Shown here: in pieces, positions 51,033 to 59,562 of the stretch
Numbering within the stretch: the first letter of the stretch is position 1
Layout of the letters: every line of letters begins with the position of its first letter
Source of the DNA: Cohnella thailandensis
GTDB taxonomy: Bacteria; Bacillota; Bacilli; Paenibacillales; Paenibacillaceae
NCBI RefSeq assembly: GCF_014212135.1
Contig: NZ_JACJVQ010000003.1
Coordinates: forward strand, 62,001 to 126,000
Length of the DNA: 64,000 nucleotides
Direction: 5' to 3'
Made by a program: the position numbers and the translations under genes
Notes under the pieces: model-generated
What the model saw: the letters and a program-made list of their open reading frames with translations, nothing else
Told to the model about the DNA's origin: nothing
The model's database searches: none

Positions 51033-54000
51033 TTACGGAATAGGAACGTATACCTCTTCCCTATTCGCCTCTTCTTCGAATCGATGATCGATCGACGCTT
51101 CTTGAATGTAACCATATGCCCAATAAGCAGGCGGGACATCCTTCCATTGCTGCGGCGCGCCGGACAGCGGGCCTCTGCCCAATAGCCGATCGATCATCGC
51201 GACCGCTTCGGCGCGCGTCAGCTTGGCGTTCGGACGGAACGAGCCGTCCTCGTACCCTGTTACGACACCGGCGGCTTGCGCCTTACGAATAGATAGAGCC
51301 GCCCAAGTGCCTTCGGTGTCGGGGAATCCGAAGCCGCCGTTTGCATCGAGGGTCAGAAGCCGCGAGAGAACGCTCGCCATCTCCGCGCGGGTGATCGGAG
51401 CATCCGGCTTGAAGCGGCCGTCCGTGTACCCGCTCATCAGGCCCATTCGGGTCGTCCGAACGATCTCGTCCTGCGCCCAGTATCCCGCTGCGATGTCGGA
51501 ATACGCTCTAGCTTCATCATTCTCGCCACGATCGATGACACGAGACAGAATTGCCGCCATCTCCGCTCGCGTCAGATTCCGTTCAGGTCCGAAGGTTCCG
51601 TCTCCATAGCCGAGAATGAAGGCTATGTGTTCTTCCAGGTCCTTCGGCAGATTCAGGACCGTGAAAGTGCCGAACTTATCGACGGAAATGCGGAAGCCTA
51701 GTTTGCCTTCGGCATCGTAATCGACAACCTTTCCTGGAATTAGCTCCTTCGTCCCGTCTTCATGTTCGACGAACGCGATCAGTTCCTCCTCGTCGGTCGG
51801 CGTCCCTTCCAATGGCAAGATGAGATCGATCTTGCGGTCGGACGAATTCGACTCGATCCGGACAGGCTTGCCGGCGGCATCGACTTCGGCGCCGGCTCCC
51901 CCTGCTGCTTCTTGTGTCAACGCATCCGTCTTCGCCTTGGAGACGACTTCCTTTCGGACTTCTTCCTCCAGAATCGGAACGATTCCGAACGTCCAATCCT
52001 CCGTCGCCCCTGCGAACGAATTGCCGGGGATATAGATTCTGGCATGGACGGATTGGATCTCCGCGTTCGTCCCGCTGTCCGACAACAGCTTGGCCGTCTC
52101 GTTCGCAAACATCACGCTCAAGTAACGCGCCTTGCCCTTGTCGTCCGGGAAGACAAGCTTCCCGTAATCCGAACCAAGCTCCTTCAGCCTGCCGAAGGCT
52201 TGGGCCGCCTTCCCGGCGGACAGCGGAACCCGATCCTCGTACAGTCCGTCTACGATCGTTCGATTCACGACTGCGGAATCGACGGTCGTGCCTCCCTTGC
52301 CGTCGACGATATCGATGGTTATGGCCGAACTGGCAGGAGGCGAGGCAGGCAACGCTGTCCACTGGGCGTATAAGGTCACATGACCCGAGACGATCGTCGA
52401 AGCATCAAACGAGGCCCCGCTTCCATCCGCCGCCGTATTCCATCCGTCGAATCGGTATCCGGCCCGGCTAGGCGGAGCCGGCAGCGTTCCCGCCGACGAG
52501 CCGTAAACAACCGTTAGAATCGAGGGGTTCGCCTCCGCATCGCCGCCGTTCTTGTCGAACGTCACCGTATAAGAGATCGGAGTCCATTGGGCATATAACG
52601 TCAAGTCCGTAGTGACCGCCTCCGAGAAGTCGTACGGTATCGTTAGGGCCTTGTCCATATACCATCCGCCGAACGCATGGCCTGTCTTCGTCGGAGCCGA
52701 CGGCTCCAACGCCGCATCCCCCGAGTTCACGTTCAGAGAGGCGACTGCCGTTCCGCCGTTGCTCTCGAAGCTTATTTCGTAGAAGGCAACGGGAGAGTCC
52801 GTTGGCGTAACCTGAATTTCGTTGGACACCACCGCTTCCGATGAGGTTTGAGCCAGTACCGCGAAGGTATAGGTCGTACCGTTCGTCAGACCGGTTACCT
52901 TATAGACCGTCCCGGTCACCGAGTCGGGAGGAACGACCCCGTACGCGTCCCTTCCGGAACGTCTATAAAGGCTGTATGTTAAGGCACCCGGCACGTCCGT
53001 CCAAGTTAATGTCGCTTGACCGTCGCCGGCCGCGGCCGAAAGAACGGGCGATGCCAAGGTCCATTGAGCGTATACCGTTATATCCCCCGTAACGACCGTC
53101 GGCGCTCCGAAAGCCGTACCGCTGCCATCCGCGAATGTGTTCCATCCGAGGAAGCGGTACCCTGCCCGGCTAGGCGGGGTCGGCAGCGTTCCCGGCGACG
53201 AGCCGTAGTTCACCGTCAAGGAAGCCGGGCTTGCCTCCGTGTCTCCGCCGTTCTTGTCGAACGTAACCGTATACGGGATAGGCGTCCACTTGGCGTAAAG
53301 GGTCAAATCCTCGTTAACGGCGGCGGAGAAGTCGTAGAGTGTCGTAAAAGCCGCGTCCGCGTACCATCCGCCGAACGTATGGCCTGTCTTCGTCGGAGCA
53401 GCCGGCTCCGCCGCGACATCCCCCGGGTCTACGTTCTGTGCGGCAACAGCCGAACCGCCGTTGCTCTCGAAGCTTGCCTTATAGAAAGGGACCAGCTTCC
53501 GGACCACGCCGGCGTTTGCATCCGAGAAGAGCAAATGCCCGTCTCTATCGAAGTCCATGAATTGCATGGCGGTCATCGAGGCCATGGCGGCTTCGCCTCC
53601 GTCGCCGGAGTACCCCGGCGTTCCCGAACCCGCTATCGTGCGGATAACGCCTGCCGGATCCACCTTGCGGATATAGTACTCTTCCGAGATGTACAAATTC
53701 CCTTCTCCGTCGAAGATTATTCCCAACGGTGAAGCGAGCTGCGCCGAAACGGCCGGCCCCCCGTCGCCGGAGTGCCCCCTGCTCCCGGATCCGGCGTATG
53801 TGTCGATAATCCCCGTCGCCTTATCTACCCTCCGTACCGTTCCGGTTCCCACATCGGCGACATACAGATTTCCGTCACCATCGAACGCCAGTCCTTGCGG
53901 ATTTATAAATCTGGCATCAAGAGCGGAACCGCCGTCGCCCGAATAGCCAGAGCTGCCGTTGCCCGCCACCGTGCTGATCTTCCCCGTAAGGTTATCCACC

Positions 54001-54581
54001 CGGCGTACCACGTGGTTACCGCTATCCGAGAAATACAGATTGCCGTCCTCGTCCAATGCCACCGCGGTCGGGATATCCAACAAGGCCGAGGTCGCTGGGT
54101 CTCCGTCCCCGGAGTAGCCCTGAGAGCCCAGAGAGCCGGCCACGACCGAGACGGTTCCGGACGGCGTTCGTTTAAGAATGGTATGTCGTCCGGTATTGGC
54201 GATATATAGATTCCCGCTATCGTCGAAGACAATGCCTGTTTGCCAGAACATCAAAGGGTCCGTTATCGTACTGATCGTCCCCGAAGCATCCACCTTCCGC
54301 AGGGTGCTGTTGTTTCGTTCCGATATGTAGAGATCCCCCGCAGGGTCTACCGCTATTCCGATAGGGGAGTACAATTGCGCGGAAGTCGCCGGCCCCCCAT
54401 CCCCGATGCTTCCGGGCGTTCCGTTCCCTGCCACCGTGCTGATGTAATAATGGTTCGCCGATGCCGCGGCGCTGTCCATCCAGCCGCCCGGCGCCAAAGG
54501 AATCCATCCCGTCGTTCCCAGCAGGACGGCGATGAAGACGATCAACGCGTTTTTCCACCGGAACCCGGTTCTTCTGCCCAT
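51033..54581 (-). CDS. S-layer-anchored NHL-repeat/InlB-B-repeat surface protein
   Basis: 1182 residues. A signal peptide (about 1-40); a run of NHL repeats (about 45-365; units such as PIGIAVDPAGDLYISERNNS and GYSGDGG) predicted to form a beta-propeller; two InlB B-repeats (about 370-510, GHTFGGWYADAAFTTLYDFS and GYRFLGWNTFADGSG); one fibronectin-III-like domain (about 515-605); two more B-repeats (about 610-750); a beta-rich domain with GTFTVLNLP; and three SLH repeats (about 990-1165). The two B-repeat pairs are near copies. It is a cell-surface protein bound to wall polymer; the binding partner is unknown. The three SLH repeats are followed by a short acidic tail. Confidence 0.92.
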   Translation of the reverse strand: MGRRTGFRWKNALIVFIAVLLGTTGWIPLAPGGWMDSAAASANHYYISTVAGNGTPGSIGDGGPATSAQLYSPIGIAVDPAGDLYISERNNSTLRKVDASGTISTITDPLMFWQTGIVFDDSGNLYIANTGRHTILKRTPSGTVSVVAGSLGSQGYSGDGDPATSALLDIPTAVALDEDGNLYFSDSGNHVVRRVDNLTGKISTVAGNGSSGYSGDGGSALDARFINPQGLAFDGDGNLYVADVGTGTVRRVDKATGIIDTYAGSGSRGHSGDGGPAVSAQLASPLGIIFDGEGNLYISEEYYIRKVDPAGVIRTIAGSGTPGYSGDGGEAAMASMTAMQFMDFDRDGHLLFSDANAGVVRKLVPFYKASFESNGGSAVAAQNVDPGDVAAEPAAPTKTGHTFGGWYADAAFTTLYDFSAAVNEDLTLYAKWTPIPYTVTFDKNGGDTEASPASLTVNYGSSPGTLPTPPSRAGYRFLGWNTFADGSGTAFGAPTVVTGDITVYAQWTLASPVLSAAAGDGQATLTWTDVPGALTYSLYRRSGRDAYGVVPPDSVTGTVYKVTGLTNGTTYTFAVLAQTSSEAVVSNEIQVTPTDSPVAFYEISFESNGGTAVASLNVNSGDAALEPSAPTKTGHAFGGWYMDKALTIPYDFSEAVTTDLTLYAQWTPISYTVTFDKNGGDAEANPSILTVVYGSSAGTLPAPPSRAGYRFDGWNTAADGSGASFDASTIVSGHVTLYAQWTALPASPPASSAITIDIVDGKGGTTVDSAVVNRTIVDGLYEDRVPLSAGKAAQAFGRLKELGSDYGKLVFPDDKGKARYLSVMFANETAKLLSDSGTNAEIQSVHARIYIPGNSFAGATEDWTFGIVPILEEEVRKEVVSKAKTDALTQEAAGGAGAEVDAAGKPVRIESNSSDRKIDLILPLEGTPTDEEELIAFVEHEDGTKELIPGKVVDYDAEGKLGFRISVDKFGTFTVLNLPKDLEEHIAFILGYGDGTFGPERNLTRAEMAAILSRVIDRGENDEARAYSDIAAGYWAQDEIVRTTRMGLMSGYTDGRFKPDAPITRAEMASVLSRLLTLDANGGFGFPDTEGTWAALSIRKAQAAGVVTGYEDGSFRPNAKLTRAEAVAMIDRLLGRGPLSGAPQQWKDVPPAYWAYGYIQEASIDHRFEEEANREEVYVPIP

Positions 54582-54712
54582 AGTTTTCTCCCCCGATTCT
54601 GTGACTCCTTATTGCATAGATAATTTTAAACAAAATTCGGCAATTTAACTAGATATGTCAAATAGTTCGACAGACCCAAATATGCCGGCCGATCAAAATT
54701 TCAAGAAAACCG

Positions 54713-54742
54713 TTTACCGCCGGGCTAGTTATCTGTTAAAAT
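54713..54742 (+). promoter_or_regulatory. probable promoter of the T-box/asd transcript
   Basis: -35 TTTACC (54713-54718), 18-bp spacer, -10 TAAAAT (54737-54742), just before the T-box leader. The preceding 54582-54712 shows no other feature. Confidence 0.5.
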
Positions 54743-54758
54743 AATTCAAATGAAATGC

Positions 54759-55050
54759 GATGAAGAGAAGAGTAGGTAACAAGGATTCTTTCCCAGAGAG
54801 CTCCGGTCGCTGTGAAGGAGCAAAGAACCCGTTATCGAAAAAAGACTCTGAGCAGCGCGCCGGAACCGGTCCGATGGATGCGGGGGTGGCGCGACGGGAG
54901 CTCCTGTTACAGAGCTAGAGTATAAGCCCGATTCGATCCGGCCGTACTCGAAGAGGCGGACATGGCGACATCTCCGCGAATCTGGGGTGGTACCACGGGA
55001 ATCCAATCTCGTCCCTAAGACTGGAAGCAGTCTTGGGGGTGGGATTTTTT
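54759..55050 (+). ncRNA. T-box leader, predicted to read tRNA-Lys
   Basis: The conserved blocks occur in order: AGTA (54771-54774), AGAGAGCTCC and the GGTCGCTGTGAAGGAGC apical stem (54795-54821), the T-box TGGTACCACGG (54988-54998), then a terminator hairpin CCCTAAGACTG / CAGTCTTGGGG followed by a T-run (55012-55050). In Stem I, GGTAAC (54775) pairs with GTTATC (54831). The next unpaired stretch opposite AGTA is GAAAAAAGA (54837-54845), which reads AAA or AAG, both lysine, in the likely registers. Uncharged tRNA-Lys would favour antitermination and so asd expression. The specifier call is by hand folding. Confidence 0.8.
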
Positions 55051-55135
55051 TATTGTTGCAAAAGAAGTCCGGAACACATGTAATAGGAAGTAAAGAAAAG
55101 TGTCGAAAAGAACAACTTGAGGGGAGATAAATCGA

Positions 55136-56224
55136 ATGACGCAAGTACTGAAGGTCGGCATCGTCGGCGGAACGGGTATGGTAGGGCAACGGTTCATTCA
55201 ACTGCTGGATGGGCATCCTTGGTTTAAGGTAACGGCAATCGCGGCCAGCGCAAGCTCGGCGGGCAAGACCTACGAGCAATCCGTGCAGGGCAGATGGAAG
55301 CTCGCCACTCCGATTCCGGAGGAAGTGAAATCCATCGTCGTGCAAGACGCTTCCAAGGTCGAAGAGGTCGCCTCCGGCGTCGACTTTATTTTCTGCGCGG
55401 TGGACATGAAGAAGGATGAGATCAAGGCGCTCGAGGAAGCCTATGCCAAGACGGGAACGCCCGTCGTCTCGAACAACTCGGCTCACCGTTGGACGCCGGA
55501 CGTCCCGATGGTGATTCCGGAGATCAATCCGGGCCACCTCGAAGTGATCGAAGCCCAGCGCAAGCGCCTGGGAACGGAGACCGGCTTCATCGCCGTCAAG
55601 CCGAACTGCTCGATCCAGAGCTATGTTCCGATGCTTCACGCGCTGCAGGAATTCCAGCCGAAGACGGTCGTCGCTTCGACTTACCAAGCGATCTCCGGGG
55701 CAGGCAAGAACTTCTCCGACTGGCCGGAGATGCTGGACAACGTTATCCCTTACATCGGGGGCGAAGAGGAGAAAAGCGAGCAAGAGCCTCTGCGCATCTG
55801 GGGGACCGTGGAGAACGGAGCGATCGTCAAGGCGAGCGAGCCGCACATCACGACTCAATGCATCCGCGTTCCGGTAACGGACGGCCACCTCGCGACGGTA
55901 TTCGTCTCGTTCGGGAAGAAGCCTTCGAAGGAACAAATTCTCGAAGCCTGGAAGGGCTACAAGGGACGTCCGCAGGAGCTCGAGCTCCCTAGCGCGCCGA
56001 AGCAGTTCATCACGTACTTCGAGGAAGAGAACCGTCCGCAGACGAATCTGGACCGCGACATCGAAGGCGGAATGGGCGTCTCCGCAGGCCGACTGCGCGA
56101 GGACTCCCTGTACGACTTCAAGTTCGTCGGCCTCTCCCACAACACGCTCCGCGGAGCGGCGGGCGGCGCGGTTCTGATCGCCGAGCTGCTGACGGCGGAA
56201 GGATATATTAAGGCGAAGCAATAA
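55136..56224 (+). CDS. asd: aspartate-semialdehyde dehydrogenase, archaeal/fungal type
   Basis: 362 residues; reduces aspartyl-phosphate to aspartate semialdehyde on the way to lysine, threonine, methionine and diaminopimelate. NADP motif GIVGGTGMVGQRF at 8-20, the catalytic Cys158 in VKPNCSIQSYVPMLHAL, GAGKNFSDWPEMLDN, and the catalytic His in RVPVTDGHLATVFV. The PNCSIQ active site and NSAHRWTPDVPMVIPEIN segment follow the archaeal/fungal subfamily, unlike the NPNCST form of B. subtilis Asd. Behind a T-box leader, so controlled by aminoacyl-tRNA. No dapA, lysC or dapG is adjacent. Confidence 0.93.
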   Translation: MTQVLKVGIVGGTGMVGQRFIQLLDGHPWFKVTAIAASASSAGKTYEQSVQGRWKLATPIPEEVKSIVVQDASKVEEVASGVDFIFCAVDMKKDEIKALEEAYAKTGTPVVSNNSAHRWTPDVPMVIPEINPGHLEVIEAQRKRLGTETGFIAVKPNCSIQSYVPMLHALQEFQPKTVVASTYQAISGAGKNFSDWPEMLDNVIPYIGGEEEKSEQEPLRIWGTVENGAIVKASEPHITTQCIRVPVTDGHLATVFVSFGKKPSKEQILEAWKGYKGRPQELELPSAPKQFITYFEEENRPQTNLDRDIEGGMGVSAGRLREDSLYDFKFVGLSHNTLRGAAGGAVLIAELLTAEGYIKAKQ

Positions 56225-56249
56225 GCCGACACGGCAATGCAGCGCGAAG

Positions 56250-56289
56250 AAGGCCGGAGTCCTCGAGTTCGAGGAGCTCCGGCCTTTAT
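56250..56289. terminator. bidirectional terminator between asd and yxlG
   Basis: Arms AAGGCCGGAGTCCTCGA / TCGAGGAGCTCCGGCCTT, flanked by T- and A-rich sequence, between convergent genes. Confidence 0.85.
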
Positions 56290-56299
56290 TATGGTTTCG

Positions 56300-57094
56300 C
56301 TAGTCGTTGGACGGCATGCGCTTTAAGGATCTTGCGGAGGCGGCGAGCGCCGCGAGCATGGCCGTCGCGGTGACGATAACCGTCAGCCAGACGGCTCCTT
56401 GGCCATCGCCCGGAGAAGCGGCGCCGGCATTCAGGCTCTCGGCCGCGAGTCCGGACAAGCGGCCGGGGTTCCAGCTCTGCTCGAACGGAAGCGAGCTTGA
56501 CGCGATGGAGAGCACGGCGGCCGTCGCCAAGGCCCCGAAGGTCGCCGCGGCGGCGCTTCGGAGCAGAGAGCTGAACAGCAGCGCGAGCGTGCCGACGAAG
56601 CCGAGCCAAAGCGCGAATAGCAGCGCGCTTTGCACGACCTCTCCCCATCCTACGGAGTCGAAGAGGCTGGCCGTATAATACCAGGCGGCACCGTAGCCGG
56701 CGGCGAACGACAATACCGCGAGCAAGAGAAGGGCCGCCCATTTCGCCGTCACGAAGGACACGTGCGAGACCGGTTTGACAAGAACCATCGCGGCCGTTCC
56801 CGAAGCTTTCTCGCCCGAGATGGCTCCCATGCCGGATAAGGCGACAAGCAGCAGGCCGATGACGCCGAATTGCGAAAGGGCGCCGGCCATGACTTCGAAC
56901 GGCTGGGGAGTCGGAATCCGAATGACGGCGCCCTCGGGCATATTGCCCGCGCTGGCGAGAATGTCGGGCATGAAAAAGGTAGCGATCGGCTGGGAAGCTC
57001 CGAGCACGATAAAGCCGATGGGCAACCATATGATGCGATAGCTGCGGAGAATCTCCAGCCATTCTTTGTTAAACAGCACGAACCATTGTTTCAT
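56300..57094 (-). CDS. yxlG: ABC-2 transporter permease, sigY operon (YxlG-like)
   Basis: 264 residues, six hydrophobic helices, starting MKQWFVLFNKEWLEILRSYR, with ALSGMGAISGEKASGTAAMVLVKPVSHVSF typical of the NatB/YxlG-type permeases. ATG 57094 overlaps the yxlF stop (ATGA). Last gene of a sigY-yxlCDEFG arrangement. In Bacillus the YxlFG transporter is encoded with the sigma-Y genes; its substrate is unknown. Confidence 0.88.
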   Translation of the reverse strand: MKQWFVLFNKEWLEILRSYRIIWLPIGFIVLGASQPIATFFMPDILASAGNMPEGAVIRIPTPQPFEVMAGALSQFGVIGLLLVALSGMGAISGEKASGTAAMVLVKPVSHVSFVTAKWAALLLLAVLSFAAGYGAAWYYTASLFDSVGWGEVVQSALLFALWLGFVGTLALLFSSLLRSAAAATFGALATAAVLSIASSSLPFEQSWNPGRLSGLAAESLNAGAASPGDGQGAVWLTVIVTATAMLAALAASARSLKRMPSND

Positions 57095-58014
57095 GAGTGA
57101 GCCACCGCCTTCAGGAACAGATCCTCGAGAGTCGTGTAGCCGACCTCCAGCTTCGTTACGCGAACGTCCGCGTCGGCCAGCTCCCGGATAACCGTTCGGC
57201 GCGCCGTCTCGAGATCCCGAACGATAAGCCGGGCTCCCGCCGGCGTCGCCGATGCGGCTTCGAAGCCGGCCGGAAGCCGCTTTAGCCAGCCTTCGAGCCA
57301 CTCCTTGGAACGGGAATCCCCCTCGGTCTCCAGCGACATCATCGGCTGCCGGTTCGCCTCGCGAATGCCGCTCAGCGAGCCTCCTTCCGCGAGACGCCCC
57401 GCGCTCATGATAAGAACATCGTCGCACAGCTCCTCCGCGTCATGGAGCACATGCGTCGAGAACAACACCGTCGTCTCGCTCTTCAGCTCCCCGAGCAGCG
57501 TCATGACCTCGCGCCGGCCGATCGGATCGAGCGCGGAGACGGGCTCGTCCAGGATGAGCAGCTTCGGCCGGTGGATCAGCGCCTGCGCAAGGCCGAGCCG
57601 CTGCTTCATGCCGCCGGAGTAGCCGGAGATTCGGCGCTTGCCGGCGGCGCCGATGCCGACGCGCGCCAGCAGCTCGTCGCTTCTAGCGTAGGCCTCCTTC
57701 GCCGAGAGCCCGCACAGCCGGCCCGCGTAGACGAGAAATTCGCGCCCCGTCATCCAGCCGTAGAACGCCGGAGTCTGGGGCAGGTAGCCGATCCATGCCC
57801 TAAGGTCCTGGCCCGGCTTCATCCCTTCAAGCCGAATGGCCCCGGAGGACGGCTGCAGCAAGCCCGTCAGCATCCGGATGGTCGTCGTTTTGCCGGCGCC
57901 GTTCGGGCCCAGCAGAGCGACGCAACGGCCCTCGCCGATGGCGAAGCTGATGCCGTCGACCGCCAGCGTGCCTTCGAATCGTTTGGTCAGCCGATCTACC
58001 GTAAGCAGCGCCAT
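57091..58014 (-). CDS. yxlF: ABC transporter ATP-binding protein, sigY operon (YxlF-like)
   Basis: 307 residues. Walker A GPNGAGKTTT, Q-loop LPQTPAFYGWMTG, signature SGYSGGMKQRLGLAQAL, Walker B LLILDEPVSALD and switch His in FSTHVLHDAEELCD, plus a ~90-residue C-terminal extension as in other exporter ATPases. ATG 58014 has GGAGG about ten bases upstream; the longer frame carries no family sequence. It pairs with the YxlG permease encoded next. Confidence 0.92.
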   Translation of the reverse strand: MALLTVDRLTKRFEGTLAVDGISFAIGEGRCVALLGPNGAGKTTTIRMLTGLLQPSSGAIRLEGMKPGQDLRAWIGYLPQTPAFYGWMTGREFLVYAGRLCGLSAKEAYARSDELLARVGIGAAGKRRISGYSGGMKQRLGLAQALIHRPKLLILDEPVSALDPIGRREVMTLLGELKSETTVLFSTHVLHDAEELCDDVLIMSAGRLAEGGSLSGIREANRQPMMSLETEGDSRSKEWLEGWLKRLPAGFEAASATPAGARLIVRDLETARRTVIRELADADVRVTKLEVGYTTLEDLFLKAVAHS

Positions 58015-58016
58015 CG

Positions 58017-58220
58017 TTAATCCGACCTCCTGCCGAACAGGAAGAAGGCGATCGGGCCCAGCAGGTTCACCAGCACGATCACGATCGCCCAGAGCCACTT
58101 CGGCCCTCTCGTCCTGTCCGCTTTAACCAGCACGGTAAGAGCAACCGCGATAAGGATTAACTGCACGATAAGCAAAGGGACGATCAGGGAGATCCATTGA
58201 GAATTCGTTAGATTATCCAT
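58017..58220 (-). CDS. yxlE: YxlE-like membrane protein (PLDc_N domain)
   Basis: 67 residues with two hydrophobic helices (about 10-30 and 42-60). It starts MDNLTNSQWISLIVPLLIVQ and ends FFLFGRRSD, with the DRTRGPKWLWAIVIVLVNLLGPIAFFLFG block of the phospholipase-D-nuclease N-terminal family. In B. subtilis YxlD and YxlE are required for negative control of sigma Y. It lies 2 bp before yxlF. Confidence 0.85.
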   Translation of the reverse strand: MDNLTNSQWISLIVPLLIVQLILIAVALTVLVKADRTRGPKWLWAIVIVLVNLLGPIAFFLFGRRSD

Positions 58221-58239
58221 TAGAGTTCAAGCCTCCTAG

Positions 58240-58425
58240 TCAGCGTCTTTTCCTGCGAACGATCAACCAGTAGAAAAGAAGCGGCATAGGGCATTGGATC
58301 AGCCCCCAGATCGCCCAGAACCACGGGTATCGGCCGCGCTTCCGCGCGTCGGTATAGAGCCAGGTGGATTGGCACAGCATCAGCGGAATGACGGCCGCCA
58401 GAACCCAGATTTTCACGTCGTCCAT
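58240..58425 (-). CDS. yxlD: YxlD-like small membrane protein
   Basis: 61 residues with two hydrophobic helices; MDDVKIWVLAAVIPLMLCQ, then DARKRGRYPWFWAIWGLIQCPMPLLFYW. The start is ATG 58425; the longer frame overlaps yxlC without family sequence. The position in the operon (between yxlC and yxlE) and topology match B. subtilis YxlD, a membrane anti-sigma-Y component. Confidence 0.8.
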   Translation of the reverse strand: MDDVKIWVLAAVIPLMLCQSTWLYTDARKRGRYPWFWAIWGLIQCPMPLLFYWLIVRRKRR

Positions 58426-58826
58426 TCGCGCTTCGCCTCCCGGTTCTTGCGGGATGAGACGGCCAGGAAGAGAACGGCGCCCGCTACCGCGAGAGCTTGC
58501 AGGACCGCGAACGCGATGACATTCCATCGATAGAGGAGAATCATCCCGCTAATGACGAGGATGCCGAGCAGCCACAGCATGAAGAGGTCGCGCCATAGCT
58601 TGCGGCCGGACTCCTCCCGGTGGCGGGTCACCAGCGCCTCCAGCTCCAGAAGATGCGGCACGGACGGCTCGATTCTCTCGTCCCAGCCCCTTAACGGCTC
58701 GCCAAGCAGCTCCTCGAACGCCTTCGCCTCCTCCGCTTCCGTCGCTCTCTTCTCCGGCTGCGTCTTGCGGAATCCCTCGTCTTTTCCCGTATCGCCGCTA
58801 TTTCGTTCCAGTCTGCGTCCCGTCAT
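58413..58826 (-). CDS. yxlC: YxlC-like protein (DUF5345), probable anti-sigma component
   Basis: 137 residues. A charged N-terminal half (about 1-80) and two hydrophobic helices (about 82-100 and 104-122) ending in a basic tail. It starts 29 bp inside the sigma-factor gene, so the two are co-translated. Topology and place match YxlC of B. subtilis, encoded directly after sigY. Confidence 0.8.
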   Translation of the reverse strand: MTGRRLERNSGDTGKDEGFRKTQPEKRATEAEEAKAFEELLGEPLRGWDERIEPSVPHLLELEALVTRHREESGRKLWRDLFMLWLLGILVISGMILLYRWNVIAFAVLQALAVAGAVLFLAVSSRKNREAKREWTT

Positions 58827-59358
58827 CGTCGTTCAACTCCTTTCTCAGTCGGCTCAAACCGTTGTGCAGCCTTGACCGGACCGTCCCGAGCGGAATGTCG
58901 AGCCATTGGGCGATCTCCTCGTACGAATAACCGTAATAATGCTTCAGCATGATCGGCACTCGTACGTCCGGCGGCAGCCCGGCCAAAGCGTCGAGCGCGC
59001 TCGGCCACTCCTCCCGGGACATCGCGGCCTCGAAACGAATCGCCTGAAGGGCTTGCTCGTCCGATTGCCACTTGCGCTCTCTCCCCTTGCGCCGCATCTC
59101 GTCCATGTACAATCTCGTCGCGATGGAGATGAGCCAGGTCGAGAACTTCGCTTTCGCCTGGAAAGTCCCGATCCGCTCGATCGCCTTCAGCATCGTCTCC
59201 TGCACGAGATCCTCCGCCAACGCCTTATTCATCGTGATCTTGAGCATGTATTTGTAAAGCAGGGCGTAATGGTCGTGCAACAAGCTGGCCAGCGCCTTCG
59301 TATCGCCCCGGACGGCTAGTCGGATCTGGGCAGAGGCTTCAAGCTCGTTCGTGCTCAT
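58798..59358 (-). CDS. sigY: ECF sigma factor SigY-like
   Basis: 186 residues. Region 2: HDHYALLYKYMLKITMNKALAEDLVQETMLKAIERIGTFQAKAKFSTWLISIATRLYMDEMRRKGRER. Region 4: LAGLPPDVRVPIMLKHYYGYSYEEIAQWLDIPLGTVRSRLHNGLSRLRKEL. ATG 59358 with AGAGGAG upstream. It heads a full sigY-yxlCDEFG operon. The upstream sequence carries the expected ECF promoter, so the operon is probably autoregulated. The number and order of genes match B. subtilis exactly. Confidence 0.9.
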   Translation of the reverse strand: MSTNELEASAQIRLAVRGDTKALASLLHDHYALLYKYMLKITMNKALAEDLVQETMLKAIERIGTFQAKAKFSTWLISIATRLYMDEMRRKGRERKWQSDEQALQAIRFEAAMSREEWPSALDALAGLPPDVRVPIMLKHYYGYSYEEIAQWLDIPLGTVRSRLHNGLSRLRKELNDDDGTQTGTK

Positions 59359-59423
59359 GACAGCCGGGGCTCCTCTCGGATAGTTAAATAGAAACAGCGT
59401 CTCTCGTTCGCAACCGGTCATAG

Positions 59424-59449
59424 GACGCTCGAAGGGTCGGAAAAGTTCA
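59424..59449 (-). promoter_or_regulatory. ECF (sigma-Y-type) promoter of the sigY operon
   Basis: On the minus strand, -35 TGAAC (59445-59449), 17-bp spacer, -10 CGTC (59424-59427), as in sigma-Y promoters of B. subtilis. About 65 bp before the sigY start codon. Confidence 0.85.
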
Positions 59450-59501
59450 CGCGGGATCGGAAATGATTTTTCCATTTTCCAGGATATCTACTTTGAATTA
59501 T

Positions 59502-59535
59502 TTAAGTTTACTTAACTATTAAGCCAGTTTATAAT
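59502..59535 (+). promoter_or_regulatory. promoter and MarR operator of the marR-hydrolase pair
   Basis: Palindrome TTAAGTTTACTTAA (59502-59515) overlaps a -35 TTTACT (59507-59512); -10 TATAAT at 59530-59535, spacer 17. A near-identical palindrome precedes the hydrolase gene. Confidence 0.75.
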
Positions 59536-59562
59536 TTAGATATCGAAGAGGTGATTTCCTCC

